NCBI GenBank assembly: GCA_030710605.1 | Contig: CP092874.1 | Location: 40,922,963-40,986,962, forward strand | Origin: Cordylochernes scorpioides | Taxonomy: Eukaryota; Arthropoda; Arachnida; Pseudoscorpiones; Chernetidae | Direction of reading: 5' to 3' | DNA length: 64,000 nucleotides | Shown here: piece by piece, positions 20,601 to 29,978 of the stretch | Numbering within the stretch: the stretch's first letter is position 1 | Layout: each line of letters begins with the position of its first letter | Position numbers and translations under genes: made by a program | Notes under the pieces: generated by a model | Databases searched by the model: none | What the model saw: only the letters and a program-made list of their open reading frames with translations | Told to the model about the DNA's origin: nothing

Positions 20601-20882
20601 GGTCTAAAACAAGCTGGAAGATCTTGGAACACAAAAATCGCAAGCACTCTAATTAAAAATAACTTCAAACAGAGCATTGTAGACCCATGCCTATTCACCA
20701 AGAATGAAGAAAACCATTCCATCTACTTGATTCTATATGTGGATGACATGCTCCTCGCAAGCGATTCCGAAATAATCATCCAAAACACTGTAAAAAACTC
20801 TCGAAAAAGAATTCGAAATAAAGAATCTTGGAGACCCCACTCAATTTATTGGTATAGAAATCTCAAGGAACAGAGAAGGTGA
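17697..20882 (+). CDS. gag-pol: Copia-A Gag-Pol polyprotein (to RT active site)
   Basis: A 1061-residue polyprotein from ATG 17697. Gag starts with LDGYNYSLWSFKIEMLL and the UBN2-type core; a zinc knuckle CSFCHKPNHSKEEC lies at about 217-230. The protease active site WFVDSGATSHMA is at about 292-303. Integrase follows: HHCC (WHDRLGHRN ... CVQCIQGK, about 436-480), DDE with HSDICGP (~502), IRTDNGREY (~565) and NGVAERKN (~602). RT has LDVKTAFLHG (~930) and YVDDMLLAS (~1015). After about residue 1025 the frame is lost: one A is missing from the A run at 20792-20797, and the last 35 residues are out of frame. All catalytic residues upstream are present. Confidence 0.95.
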   Translation: MASLPSHDVTLNKLDGYNYSLWSFKIEMLLQKEDLWEVVTENIPDEPKIEWKKKDSKARAIINLSIADSQIVHVKNLLTAKATWDTLENIYERKTLSGKIYLLRKLYSLKLEEDKDMQQHITTMMELVDKLRTIGETLKDSHITAILLCSLPKSYSNLITMLESRPDDELTLEFTKNKLLDEHTRRVESSKDESTATKALKSLHRASSQRREKEKKLCSFCHKPNHSKEECWHYQKRNNSNKEYKYENFRRGNVPKYTNQSSVTQEQLTNQRTTKGPNPKALNCTQREASIHNWFVDSGATSHMAYDESFFTELNREQTQNVVVANGNKLQVKGIGQGEIKVITPQGKTDTLLLTKVLYIPELTDNLLSVSAATSNGCKVTFNRDWCTIERDNTALANGILDNGMYRLHLDDNPQTRTFKANVAKQNHCKNKNCLMLWHDRLGHRNIESIKKIRNENLARGLSLNNCSHSTDCVQCIQGKLTETPFPKKTEYRATETLQLVHSDICGPLPTNSLSGKRYFITFTDDYSRYTKVYLLKGKDEVYEKIKDYVISAHTEFGKNIQTIRTDNGREYVNRQVEDFLNQSGIKHQLTVPYSPAQNGVAERKNRSLMEMTRCMLFDSGLPQSLWAEAVTTANYLHNRIPSKATDKTPFELWTNRKPSLKHLKRFGCKAFAYIPKIKRNKLDSKVIEGIFLGYDDRSKGYRILHDTDNITISRSVKFIEKENGFHLASTKTTSPQVLSTDLTSSNHIGNEEESQEPGTQSESLEDSETEDYLQPGTSTGTQVVTQRRSTRPTKGIPPIRNDYMLYKTEAQDIQTPTNYSEVLQLPKIEREKWLQAMNEELNSLEKNHVWELTPLPKDKKIIGCKWTYKQKLNSKGEIERYKARLVAKGFNQKFGRDYEETFAPIVKHSTIRAFLAASVYKGMQVIHLDVKTAFLHGDLDKELYMELPEGLHTKQTNEVCKLKKEIYGLKQAGRSWNTKIASTLIKNNFKQSIVDPCLFTKNEENHSIYLILYVDDMLLASDSEIIIQNTVKNSRKRIRNKESWRPHSIYWYRNLKEQRR

Positions 20883-21705
20883 ACTCCTTCTGAGCCAAAA
20901 GAATAAAATCCAAGAATTAGTTGAAAGGTACAATCTCCAAGAAGCGAAACCTACTTTCACTCCCATGGAAAGCGGATACCCCGGTATATCTGATGAAAAA
21001 CTTCCACCAAACAACGTCCAATACCAACAACTGATAGGCTCACTATTGTACCTAAGCGTAGTATCCAGACCAGATATCGCAGCTCCAGTCTGCATACTCA
21101 GCAGCAGAAACCAGAATCCTAGAAATTGTGACTGGAATGCAGCAAAAAGAATCGTAAGATATCTAAAAACTACTAAAGAACTCGAGCTACGCATATCTAA
21201 CCAAAAACCTCCCACGCTGGAAGCATACAGTGATGCCACATGGGCAAGCGACAACACCGACAGAAAATCACTAAGCGGAAACTTGTTCCTACTGGGATCA
21301 AACCCCATCTCATGGATGACTGGGAAACAAGGTTGCGTATCTCTCTCATCCACCGAAGCGGAACTTATCTCCGCAGCTGAAGCCTCAAAAGAACTGTTAT
21401 GGCTTCTCGACTTGCTAAAGGATCTCGAACTGGAACAGAAAGCTCCAATCTACTTCCACCAAGACAATCAATCATGTCTCAAGATATGTTCATCCGAAAA
21501 AGTGTCTTCTAGAACCAAGCACATCGCAACCAAGATCCATCACCTGAAGGATCTTCAGAAGAAGACAGTGATAAAAATGGTCTACTGCCCAACTGGCGAC
21601 ATGAAGGCGGACATTCTGACCAAGCCGCTACCAAGGCCGACACTTGAGAAGTTACGCTACAACCTCGTGATGTCTCCACATTCATGCCGGGGATTTGTTG
21701 GATAA
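20794..21705 (+). CDS. pol: Copia-A RT C-terminus and RNase H
   Basis: The continuation of the polyprotein in the next frame after the one-base loss. It contains the end of RT (NLGDPTQFIGIEIS), the connection, and RNase H with EAYSDATWASDNTDRKSLSG and LSSTEAELISAAEA, finishing with a C-terminal ILTKPL motif typical of copia. The stop is inside the first bases of the 3' LTR, which is normal for this group. The frame opens right after a TAA at 20791-20793. No independent start codon is expected. Confidence 0.92.
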   Translation, partial: KTLEKEFEIKNLGDPTQFIGIEISRNREGELLLSQKNKIQELVERYNLQEAKPTFTPMESGYPGISDEKLPPNNVQYQQLIGSLLYLSVVSRPDIAAPVCILSSRNQNPRNCDWNAAKRIVRYLKTTKELELRISNQKPPTLEAYSDATWASDNTDRKSLSGNLFLLGSNPISWMTGKQGCVSLSSTEAELISAAEASKELLWLLDLLKDLELEQKAPIYFHQDNQSCLKICSSEKVSSRTKHIATKIHHLKDLQKKTVIKMVYCPTGDMKADILTKPLPRPTLEKLRYNLVMSPHSCRGFVG

Positions 21706-21905
21706 CTGAATGCTACGACAGCTAGCGCCACACTGGACCTATCATCATCACAACTGTTTTGTTTTACCTTCTTCTCTATACTTCAATAACTGTTCGCTAC
21801 CATAACTTTGTTTTTCTTGCTAAATGGATAATAAAGATTATTATCATATAATCCTCAACGTCCTCATGCCTTCCTACAAGCTGTAAGTACCTAAATCTTA
21901 CAACA
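21696..21905 (+). repeat. Copia-A 3' LTR
   Basis: 210 bp, read as identical to the 5' LTR. The polypurine stretch just upstream is short (GCCGGGGA). Confidence 0.95.
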
Positions 21906-21910
21906 GTTTT

Positions 21911-22231
21911 ATAAAATATAATTTATTTTTTAATTTACTTTATATCAATATTGATTTATTTTTATTTTGCGCGCCCCTTTTTATTTTGACAGAACTTTTT
22001 TTCTAATTCAAAGGAGGGGTAGATTCGTAAACACTATTTAAGAATAGTTTTGATAAATATGAGCAAGTGTTTCATTAAAATATGAAAATATTAATTTTAA
22101 TTCTGAATATATAAAATATTCCTTTTAGAAAAATATACGTTCTATCGATGTCTATAATTTTAAAAAGTATATACCCATATATATTTGTGAAATTGTAAGA
22201 GAAATAGAAAAATATCTTGAGTTGATATTAA
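21911..22231. other. AT-rich flank, nothing recognised
   Basis: AT-rich sequence following the Copia-A target duplication. I see no coding or repeat signature. Confidence 0.5.
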
Positions 22232-22655
22232 AATAAAAAAGGCACATCCTGACTATTCACATAAGCATTTTAGATGACAGAACGCCATCTAGTGGAACAC
22301 ATATCAGCTAAACGTTGATTGAGGTTTTTCCATAATACTTGGCTAATCTATTTTATTGCTATATTTATTTCGTAAATGCGCAAATTTGGCATTTACTAAC
22401 CATTTCATGAATTCTCAGAAAGCCTCTTGGACCATATTTTAGGCGTTAAGGTCAGCATACATCACGCTGACGCCAGGAGGAACTGCCTGAACGCGTATGT
22501 GGTTTATTTTTTTTATTTATCTTGAAAATGGGTTGGCTAAATATTATGTAACAATATAAATCAACATTTAGTTTATTTTTGTTCTACTAGGAGGCGCTCT
22601 GCCATCTGAAATTTCTCATGTGTTTGGTAAGAATATGTCTTTTTTTATTTTAAAA
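22232..22655. mobile_element. MITE family M, complete copy A
   Basis: About 420 bp with inverted ends: AAAAAAGGCACATCCTGA on the left and GAATATGTCTTTTTTTATTTT on the right. A subterminal palindromic phrase (GCCATCTAGTGG; GGCGCTCTGCCATCT) appears on both sides. The same structure recurs at 41825-42245 and as halves at 26392 and 57412. It has no transposase, so it is a non-autonomous DNA element. The superfamily is uncertain. Confidence 0.75.
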
Positions 22656-22725
22656 TATTCATATATAGATCAAATAATTAAAAAGGTTTTGGAGATGAGT
22701 GTCTTTTTATTTTATCAAAGCAGTC

Positions 22726-22868
22726 TCAATCTTTCGGGCATCCCTGCCTTTCTACAGGAGAACATACATAAACGAAAATAGAGTTTGACATCATGTGGTG
22801 TTTTATTCGTTTATTTATGTTTTCCTGTAGAAGGGCAGATATGCCTGAAAACTTGAGATTGATTTAAT
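22726..22868. repeat. Fold-back pair of Penelope-type terminal motifs
   Basis: Two arms of about 60 bp face each other across a short spacer: CTTTCGGGCATC ... CTTTCTACAGGAG on the left and its inverted relative TCCTGTAGAAGGGC ... GCCTGAAAACTT on the right. The same motif ends the Penelope-like element at 43337-45502. This looks like a terminal-repeat-only derivative. Confidence 0.6.
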
Positions 22869-23040
22869 AAAACAAAAATAAACTAAAATCTCAAGAAACC
22901 TTTCTAATTATATATTTCTGTCCGGGAGATTTAATCCATTGATATTCATATATAGATGGAAATTGTATAGATAGATTTTATATGCCATTTTATTGAGGGA
23001 ATTGGAAGAAATTTCAAAATTCATTAATTGATTCGGACAA

Positions 23041-24300
23041 TCGAGACAAGATATGAAGTGTATCTTCAGGATCATTATAGGTGCCAACTCGAGTATCTGG
23101 ACTACTTGCTCCCCTATCCCTATTGGGCACAGTCAGGTTCTGAACTACTACAGGATCACTTTAAGATGTGGACTACATCCTTCTGAAATTCTTACCGTAC
23201 CAACTGCCAGAAATACTTTCCCCTGGACTTCTACCCAAACACACATACATATAACTCTTTATTAAGACCTCTGGTCTTTTACAGATTCACCACAAGAAGA
23301 AAGCATATATGGAGCTCTTATACTCCAGGCATCGCAGAGCCCAAAAGCCTCCAGTTCCGACGCATGTCCAATGGCCATAGACTCTACCGTGTATAGGAAC
23401 ATACGAAACAATATGGACAAGTACTATCCCATAGATATAAGCACTTTTCTATATATATCACAATAGTTCACGAATTTATTAAATATAATTTGAAGTGTCG
23501 AGATATCGTTCAATCAGCATGCATCATCCACCATGCGCGTATATTTTCAAAAAAGTTGTTTTTCACACAAAAATAATGTAATATATTTTTCTCTCAACAT
23601 AATAAGTATTTAAAATATGTAAATGTGTATAAAAATAGTATTTATTATTATTATTTTTTTTAACGTGGTAATCCTGTTAATGGATTGACAAGTCCGAAAG
23701 CTTGAAATTAAAAGGTTTGCATAAGAAACTTAGCCCTGGAAGCTTCATTTATCTTATAGTAGGTTAGCGTTTCACTGAACAGGCGAGTGGGGAATCAACT
23801 AAAGTCTTCGTTTTCCTCATCCAAATGAACCTATTGCCAGGATTATTTTCTCCTGGACTGTACAGTATCTATAACCGGAATCTGGATTATATTTTCCTGT
23901 ACAACTTACAGTCTCAGGATCTGTACTAAATTCTCCTGTATATATACAGCATCTAATGCCACAAGATCTGAAATACATTCTACTGAATCCCTACAGGATT
24001 CAATGCCAAGATATGAATTAGATTTTATTGAATCCCATACAGGACACAGTGCCAAGATATGAACTACATTCATCTGAATCCACAAAAGAACCAATGTCAA
24101 GATCTGAATCCCCACAGGAATCAATACCAAGTTATGGACTATATTTTCATAAATTCCTACAATAATCAATGCCAAGATCTGAATCCCTACAGGAATCAAT
24201 ACCAAGTTATGGACTATATTTTTATGAATCCCTACAGGAATCAATGCCAAGTTATAAACTACATTCTCACGGACAACTCCAAACATAATCAGATATAAGA
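23041..24300. repeat. Degenerate minisatellite of CTGAATCCCTACAGGAATC type
   Basis: Variants of a unit about 50-60 bp long (GAACTACATT.. CTGAATCCCTACAGGAATCA ATGCCAAG) are repeated, clearest between 23940 and 24290, with older copies at 23080-23230. Open frames on both strands here are a by-product of the repetition. No protein family is recognised. Confidence 0.6.
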
Positions 24301-25195
24301 CTTGCATTTCTATCATAAATATTTTATTTACTTCAAGATAGAAAGGACTCTATATATAGACCTTCCACTTACTAACGTCCTCTCTACACAAATTACAATC
24401 CCAGAAAACTCAGTACAAAAGACTTTCCCTCTCTTTCAATACATTATTAATTAACTATTCTCTCATTAGTAAAGTCTATACTAATTTAATTAGTCCGCTC
24501 TCTCTCTTCATTTATGGAGGTGAATAGAAATTTGACTTTCACCAATCTGTGGAACTTCTGTACAAACAACTATTCTGGAGATATGTCCGTGAATACTGAA
24601 ATATTCCAATATAATATTTATTCCTAATGTCAATTTAAATAGGGCTACACCCAAACATGCTTGTCTCTACGCATTTAATTTATATAAAGAAGGACATAAT
24701 ATTTTCTTATTTCTTATCTCCATTCAATAATAATAGGGTATCAAACCTGTAGAGCTTAAGTTGCTGTCTGCTGGGGATGAGTAGAGCTCATCAAAAGAGA
24801 TTTGACATCCTTAATAATTGGGTGAAATAGAATGCGTCTGCTTTTGTCATTAAGACTGGGAGCACTACTCAGCAGCAGGCCGAAGAACATGATTATCATA
24901 ACTTCAAACAAAATTTAAAATGTAATGATATAGAAGTTTTAACCCTCAGATGAGAGACAGAAATCCCATTCTAACGTAAATCAAGATGATATTATTCAGT
25001 TTCTTTCTTCATAGTCCCAAGGATCGTTAAAAATAAATTCAATATAAATTCATTTCGTTAAAAACAGTTTCTTATAAAAAGTCTTTCGTTTTACAATACC
25101 AATATAAAGAGTTTTCGTTAAATAGTTCGAAATATTGTTCATATATAGATTTATTTTCATTAAAAATAGTTACTTGATAGAAAATTTCTGTTTAT
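24301..25195. other. AT-rich DNA, no gene recognised
   Basis: No recognisable coding sequence. A few short CT-rich tracts lie at 24425-24520. Repeats are not obvious. Confidence 0.5.
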
Positions 25196-25199
25196 AACA

Positions 25200-25452
25200 G
25201 TGGGAGGTCCTGGCTCATAGTGGTGTACCCTCCCGGCAGTTTGGTCAGTTTAATCTGCCATACCGCTGTGATATTGCATTTGGCTGTTTTACCTTTAAAT
25301 CGATACTGTAGCTAACCTCTTGGAAAAGGTATTTTAAATTAACTATGGACATATGCTTTGAGAACAGTAGAAAAGATAATAGAAATCTATAATCATAAGT
25401 CAAAAATAGTTTAATTTTTTTATAACAGATGACGCGCTAATACACCGTATAG
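25200..25452 (-). repeat. Family X repeat with hammerhead-like core
   Basis: A copy of family X on the minus strand; core 25202-25267. It keeps the cleavage-strand segment AGCGGTATGG and GCCAG, but GAAA has become CAAA and CTGATGA has become CTATGA, so it would be inactive. It ends at about 25452 with the tail ACAGATGACGCGCTAAT shared by other copies. Confidence 0.65.
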
Positions 25453-25609
25453 ATATTTTAAATTATACCAAAATATTTTAAACCTCTTTCTTTGAAGAGA
25501 GAGAAAGATTGAAATTGAAACTTCTTTTATTGTATATCATTCATATAAAATTATTATATATCGTGATTTAAACAATGTGATATGTAAGTAATAAAGTGTG
25601 ACGTCTTTT

Positions 25610-26045
25610 CTAGTCGTCTCAAAGTGACACCAGCTTGCCACTGGACATTCGGGGATCCAGAGAGGGACAAAGAAGGGGCGTTGGTCCGGATGTTGACAGT
25701 TAGTTAGGTTACAGTGGATATTTTCGGACAGCCCCGCTCAGTTCTAGGCCATTATCATCTTAGGACAGGCCCGCTGAGCCTAAGTCAGTTGTCATCTCAC
25801 GGCGGTCCTCGAGGTTGCCGTTTTGGCTCCTCTCTGCCTCCGCGGCTTCATGCAGGACGCCGAGCTTTCCTCAGTTAATCCTCAACTTTCCCCTGGTCCT
25901 GGTGCCACGTGAGACGTACTAGGAGAGCGTCTTTTGATCCCAAACTTTGTCCTTACTGTCCCGTGCGGACTTCCCACTCTGCACGCCTGGCCACTCAACC
26001 CCGACTGCTTCCAACTCACTTGTTGGCTTACCGGGGTTTACGACA
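25610..26045. other. GC-rich island, unassigned
   Basis: A 435-bp block much richer in GC than its surroundings, beginning just after AATAAAGTGTGACGTC. It could be an LTR/leader junction of a retroelement or a fragment of a gene promoter or exon. An 85-codon ORF (25909-26166) crosses its end but matches nothing I know. Confidence 0.35.
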
Positions 26046-26137
26046 TATATATACTATTTTTAAAAAAGGTAAAATAGATTTTAGCCTATATATATCTAAA
26101 CTTGTATATAAATTCGGCGTGAAGTTGTTATTCAGGA

Positions 26138-26180
26138 TCTCCGTGTTGAAGGGCATGTTGGCCTGAAAGCTCTAGAAATA
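26138..26180 (+). repeat. Isolated Penelope-type terminal motif
   Basis: GTTGAAGGGCATGTTGGCCTGAAAGC has the same hairpin-plus-GAAA layout as the terminal motif of the Penelope-like element (45410-45435) and the palindromes at 38281 and 48538. Confidence 0.4.
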
Positions 26181-26391
26181 AAAGAAATAAGAAAAGAAAC
26201 GAAACCCTCGATTCTTTATTGATCAAATAAAAGTGTGAAATCAGAGAAGAATCTATATATATATAATATATAAGGCTAATTATGAAAAAAATATATATAT
26301 GAATGGATAAATAAGATTACATAAGGATCTACAAGTATATATATATAAGTATATATATAGATTGATAAATATACTTATATATATTTAAAAA

Positions 26392-26517
26392 ATAAAGAAG
26401 GCATATCCTAACCAGGAGCACATGTGCTTTTTAGATGGCAGAGCGCCATCTAGTGGAACAGAAATCAGCTATACGTTGATTTAGCCTGTTCCCTGATATT
26501 TGGCCAACCCAACATAT
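26392..26517 (+). mobile_element. MITE family M, left half (copy B)
   Basis: Matches the first about 125 bp of the complete copies (AAAGAAGGCATATCC, AGCACATGTGCTTTTTAG, GCCATCTAGTGG, GGCCAACCCA), then runs into (TA)n and GA-rich low-complexity sequence (26518-26655). Confidence 0.75.
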
Positions 26518-27500
26518 ATATATAATATATATATATATAAGGTCTTCTTTGGCAGTGCCCACCGCCGAAAGACTCCCAGAGAGAGAGAGAGAGAACGCTT
26601 CACGATTTTGCGTGTCATCCTTGCGCAGGGGAGAGAGAGAGAGAGAGAGAGGAGAGAACAATATCTCTTAAAATAATTATAAATAATACAAACGAATCTT
26701 TCTTTAAAATAAAAATCTGTATTTATTTAGAAAAAAAAAACAATTTATTCTATATTTCCAATGTGCGAAGAATGAAGAATAAATGGGATAACAATGTTTC
26801 CCCATATATCCACTCAGGATATTTTCTTTAAAGAAAAACCACTTCAAAAATATTTTCACATCAAATTGAATATACCAGAGACCTTTTTTTTTTTTTATCT
26901 ATTTTCAAATAATATTTTTTCACTGATCGCCGTGTTGCCGAACGCATTCCACTATTCTGGAGAGATAATATGCAATAGGTTTATGGAAATCTGAAAATTC
27001 CTCATAAAAACAAAAATTCTAAAATATGTATTTTTTCAAATTTATTTTGTTGTTTGTATTCTCGAAAATATACCTTTATTATTTCAACTTACATTTATAT
27101 ATGCCGACATTAGATATATATATATATACATTTATGATTTCATTATATGTTTTATATATGTATATATAGATATATATTATAAAATAATTTCTATATCTCT
27201 TGTATTAAGACCTGTATTTTGTTCATAATCCAATTTAGAATAGACCATTTTTTATTTCATATAAATATATAGAAATTTACCATTAACACAAGAGGCGTAA
27301 ATTGAATTTAACCGAAAAACCTTTTTGAATAAATATTTTAAAATTAATAAATTTTTGTGATTGAATCCAAAATACGCCTCGTTATAGGTCACAGCTTAAT
27401 CTATTGATTGAACCCTCACAATATATATGAATATATTAAAAAATTTTGGAAGAAGTAATGCAAAATATATAAAAAAAAATATGTTTCACTGATTTTTAAA
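26518..27500. other. Low-complexity and AT-rich DNA
   Basis: Contains (TA)n near 26515-26540 and (GA)n near 26578-26651, then AT-rich sequence without a recognisable gene to 27500. Confidence 0.5.
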
Positions 27501-27504
27501 TATA

Positions 27505-27645
27505 TTGCCACGTGGAAAATTAGGGAAGACAAAAACTTCAGGAGGAGACAACAATTTATTTCAGGGAAGGACAAACTATGAATTGTAAACAAAAGATAAG
27601 CCACTAGGGAAATTTACAGAGTCCCAAGATATAAACATAAAAATG
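27505..27645 (-). repeat. LTR fragment of the TRIM family, minus strand
   Basis: Reverse complement of part of the LTR at 40954-41130: CCACGTGG end, CTTCAGGA, AATTTATTT, GACAAACTATGAAT, GAAATTTACAGAGT. No attached internal region. Confidence 0.6.
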
Positions 27646-27667
27646 ACCACTCTGTTAATGAAAAATA

Positions 27668-27779
27668 ATAAAATTAATAAATACTATGTTACATAAATAA
27701 AATTAATAAATACTATGTTACATAAATAAAATTAATAAATACTATGTTACATAAATAAAATTAATAAATACTATGTTAC
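27668..27779. repeat. Four tandem copies of a 28-bp unit
   Basis: The unit AATTAATAAATACTATGTTA plus CATAAATA is repeated about four times without visible divergence, indicating recent expansion. Confidence 0.85.
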
Positions 27780-27829
27780 AATATATATGTGATAATCTGT
27801 ATAAAGGATTATGTAACCCCACCACAATC

Positions 27830-28460
27830 TATGTATAATGCACCGTCAAAAGGTTTAATAAAGGTTATGCCTCGCCAGATGGGAAAGAACAAAGTACAGG
27901 ATTGCATCATCCAGGAAGTAAAGGTCACTGCCCTGGACCTATAAAACTTAAGTTCAAAGGCCCTCTTCTTCCTGGAGGATTGCAATCATGGCGATAATGG
28001 AGATACTGAGCCAATCACCTTTAAGCATGACAAATTAACAACCAACCACCTTTAAGTATTACAAATTGATAGCGAATCATCAGAGAGCACGTGAAAGGAT
28101 CTCAACCAATGAGAAGTCGAGAGAGTCGATGACGATTATCTCGGACAAGAAACAAAAAGAAGGTAGGTGACCGTGCTACGAGCTAGGTGTGCTCAACATA
28201 GGGTCCAACCAAGGTAGTGTACGCTCCGCCATATGAAAGGCCAGCTACCTCCTCTAATCTAATTCTTCTCCCAATCGCAAAGTTCCTTTTATACCCCATC
28301 CAGATTTGTTCGTTCTTCTCCTGTGGAAAACCCTTATCATCCGACCAAGACTGCGAACAACCACCAATCCAACGCCATATCAACCCAACTACACAATTCG
28401 ACAGAAATTCGACAGGATTCGACATAAATATACAAGCCGAGTGACCCGGAAAACACCCCG
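27830..28460. other. Moderately GC-rich unassigned stretch
   Basis: Contains a short inverted repeat (ATTGCATCATCCAGGAAG at about 27903 versus CTTCCTGGAGGATTGCAAT near 27970-27988) and promoter-like words (CTATAAAACTT, CCAATGAGAA). Two opposing ORFs of about 75-80 codons cover 28183-28444 but match nothing I recognise. Confidence 0.35.
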
Positions 28461-29205
28461 GGTTTACCCCAAGGGCCTATGAAGACACATTAAGAGAATA
28501 GATGGTGGTTTAAAAATAGTTATGGGTTTCTATTCTGATTTCCTAAAACAGAATATCAAGTATGGTTAAGTAAAAATATATATATTCAAGTAAACAGTTG
28601 TGTCTTTTTATATTTATTCTTTGAATATTTGTTTTTGTTGTAGCACAATTTCCATAGTTTCAATTTAACGTATTTGTGCTATAAATAGAACGTATGGATA
28701 AAGTTGAGGAGTCCAGTCCAGATTTAGGAGTCGAGTAGTCTTGTTACTTTAAATGCATTTTCTACTGTAATATCAGATTATCAATATGGAATAATTGTTC
28801 AAGTATTATAGAGTTGTTTGATGGCTCAGCGCGACACGCGATAAAGTATATACATTCGGGTTGGTATGCACACGGATAAATCCTAGGCATCCATAGTAGA
28901 TTACTGAGGAAATTTTCAATAAATAAGTCATTCTGATTATAAGCATTTCAGAAAGTAATCAGTATTGTCAATATCTCTATATCAAAATGAGAATATGATC
29001 ATAGAATCCACAATAAACTTATATTAACAACATATGATATAGCACAGTGAAAAATGTGGAAAATTAATGTATAGAGTTTTGGGGGAATAGGAAAACAAAT
29101 ATGAACCCAGGAGCTAAAAAATAGGTAATATAATAAATAGTTTATATTAGCAAGCAAAAGAATAATACAAACAATTCCTTCCTGGTGGAAAAAAAAGCTA
29201 CAAAC
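28461..29205. other. AT-rich DNA, no gene recognised
   Basis: AT-rich. A phrase near 28860-28890 (GGTATGCACACGGATAAATCC) resembles the 3' subterminal part of the Helitron at 33505-33860 and may be an old remnant. Confidence 0.4.
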
Positions 29206-29300
29206 TAAGAAATATAAAATTATAAAACTATTTTAGAGGCGTAATATTCTTTTTAAAATAAAACAATTTCTACTGTCCTTACTGCGATGGAAAAATTAAA

Positions 29301-29367
29301 GGGAGGGCCTGACTCATCAGTGGTGAACCCTCCCAGCGGTTTCGCCAGTTTAATCTACCATACCGCT
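29301..29367 (-). ncRNA. Hammerhead-like core in permuted strand order (best copy)
   Basis: Read on the minus strand: AGCGGT-A, TGGT, a short linker, CTGGC-GAAA-CCGCT, a GGGAGGGTTC linker, ACCA-CTGATGA-GTCAG. Pairings: AGCGGT with ACCGCT (stem III, A15.1-U16.1 included), TGGT with ACCA (stem I), CTGGC with GTCAG (stem II, one G-U pair). GUA is the cleavage triplet. All invariant hammerhead residues are present. The three strands occur in the order cleavage strand, GAAA strand, CTGATGA strand, which is not the order of known type I, II or III hammerheads. GGGAGGG can alternatively pair with CCCTCCC. Activity is inference. Confidence 0.55.
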
Positions 29368-29789
29368 GTTATATTGCATTTTTGGAACTTCCTTTTATAG
29401 GTGACTGTTGTAAGACTCTTGGAATGGGTATTTTAGAAGAACTATGGACATAAGCTTTTAGGACAGCAGAATTAAATATAATTATAAATATATAATATGC
29501 TTCGAGCAATCGCTCTTCCGCAAATATCAAATTGTGTCTTTTATTAGAACAATAATGTTACGATGTACTAGAGCGCCATCTGTTATCAAATTATAAAACT
29601 ATTTTAGAGGCGTAATATTCTTTTTAAAATAAAACAATTTCTACTGATTGCTCGAAGCATATTATATATTTATAATTATATTTAATTCTGCTGTCCTAAA
29701 AGCTTATGTCCATAGTTCTTCTAAAATACCCATTCCAAGAGTCTTACAACAGTCACCTATAAAAGGAAGTTCCAAAAATGCAATATAAC

Positions 29790-29855
29790 AGCGGTATGGT
29801 AGATTAAACTGGCGGACCGGTGGGAGGGTTCACCACTGATGAGCCAGGCCCTCCC
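29790..29855 (+). ncRNA. Hammerhead-like core, right arm, degraded
   Basis: The same motif in the right arm of the fold-back dimer. AGCGGTATGGT and ACCA-CTGATGA-GCCAG are intact, but GAAACCGC has become GGACCGG, which removes the invariant GAAA and part of stem III. Confidence 0.45.
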
Positions 29856-29978
29856 TTTAATTTTTCCATCGCAGTAAGGACAGTAGAAATTGTTTTATTT
29901 TAAAAAGAATATTACGCCTCTAAAATAGTTTTATAATTTGATAACAGATGGCGCTCTAGTACATCGTAAGAAATATAA

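Larger units (their letters stand above)
17414..21905 (+). mobile_element. Copia-A: near-intact young Ty1/copia element
   Basis: A 4492-bp element with two 210-bp LTRs (17414-17623 and 21696-21905) that read identical. It is flanked by the 5-bp target duplication GTTTT (17409-17413 and 21906-21910). Internal order is primer site, gag, protease, integrase, RT, RNase H in a single frame, as in Ty1/copia, interrupted by one lost base. This is a recent insertion. Confidence 0.97.
29218..29966. mobile_element. Family X fold-back dimer with 12-bp target duplication
   Basis: A 749-bp element made of two inverted arms of about 290 bp that are nearly identical (29218-29507 and about 29650-29940), a spacer of about 140 bp that contains a third partial copy, and an asymmetric tail (GATAACAGATGGCGCTC, 29940-29966). 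TAAGAAATATAA flanks both ends (29206-29217 and 29967-29978). Each arm holds a hammerhead-like core. There is no ORF. Duplication length and fold-back architecture fit target-primed reverse transcription and recall Penelope-like termini. Confidence 0.8.

Noticed and set aside
29301-29367. Family X as a tRNA-derived SINE (TGGCTCATCAGTGG resembles an A box).
   Set aside because: The opposite strand gives only a weak A-box with a 2-nt insertion and no B box at the right distance, whereas the hammerhead elements are complete on the other strand.
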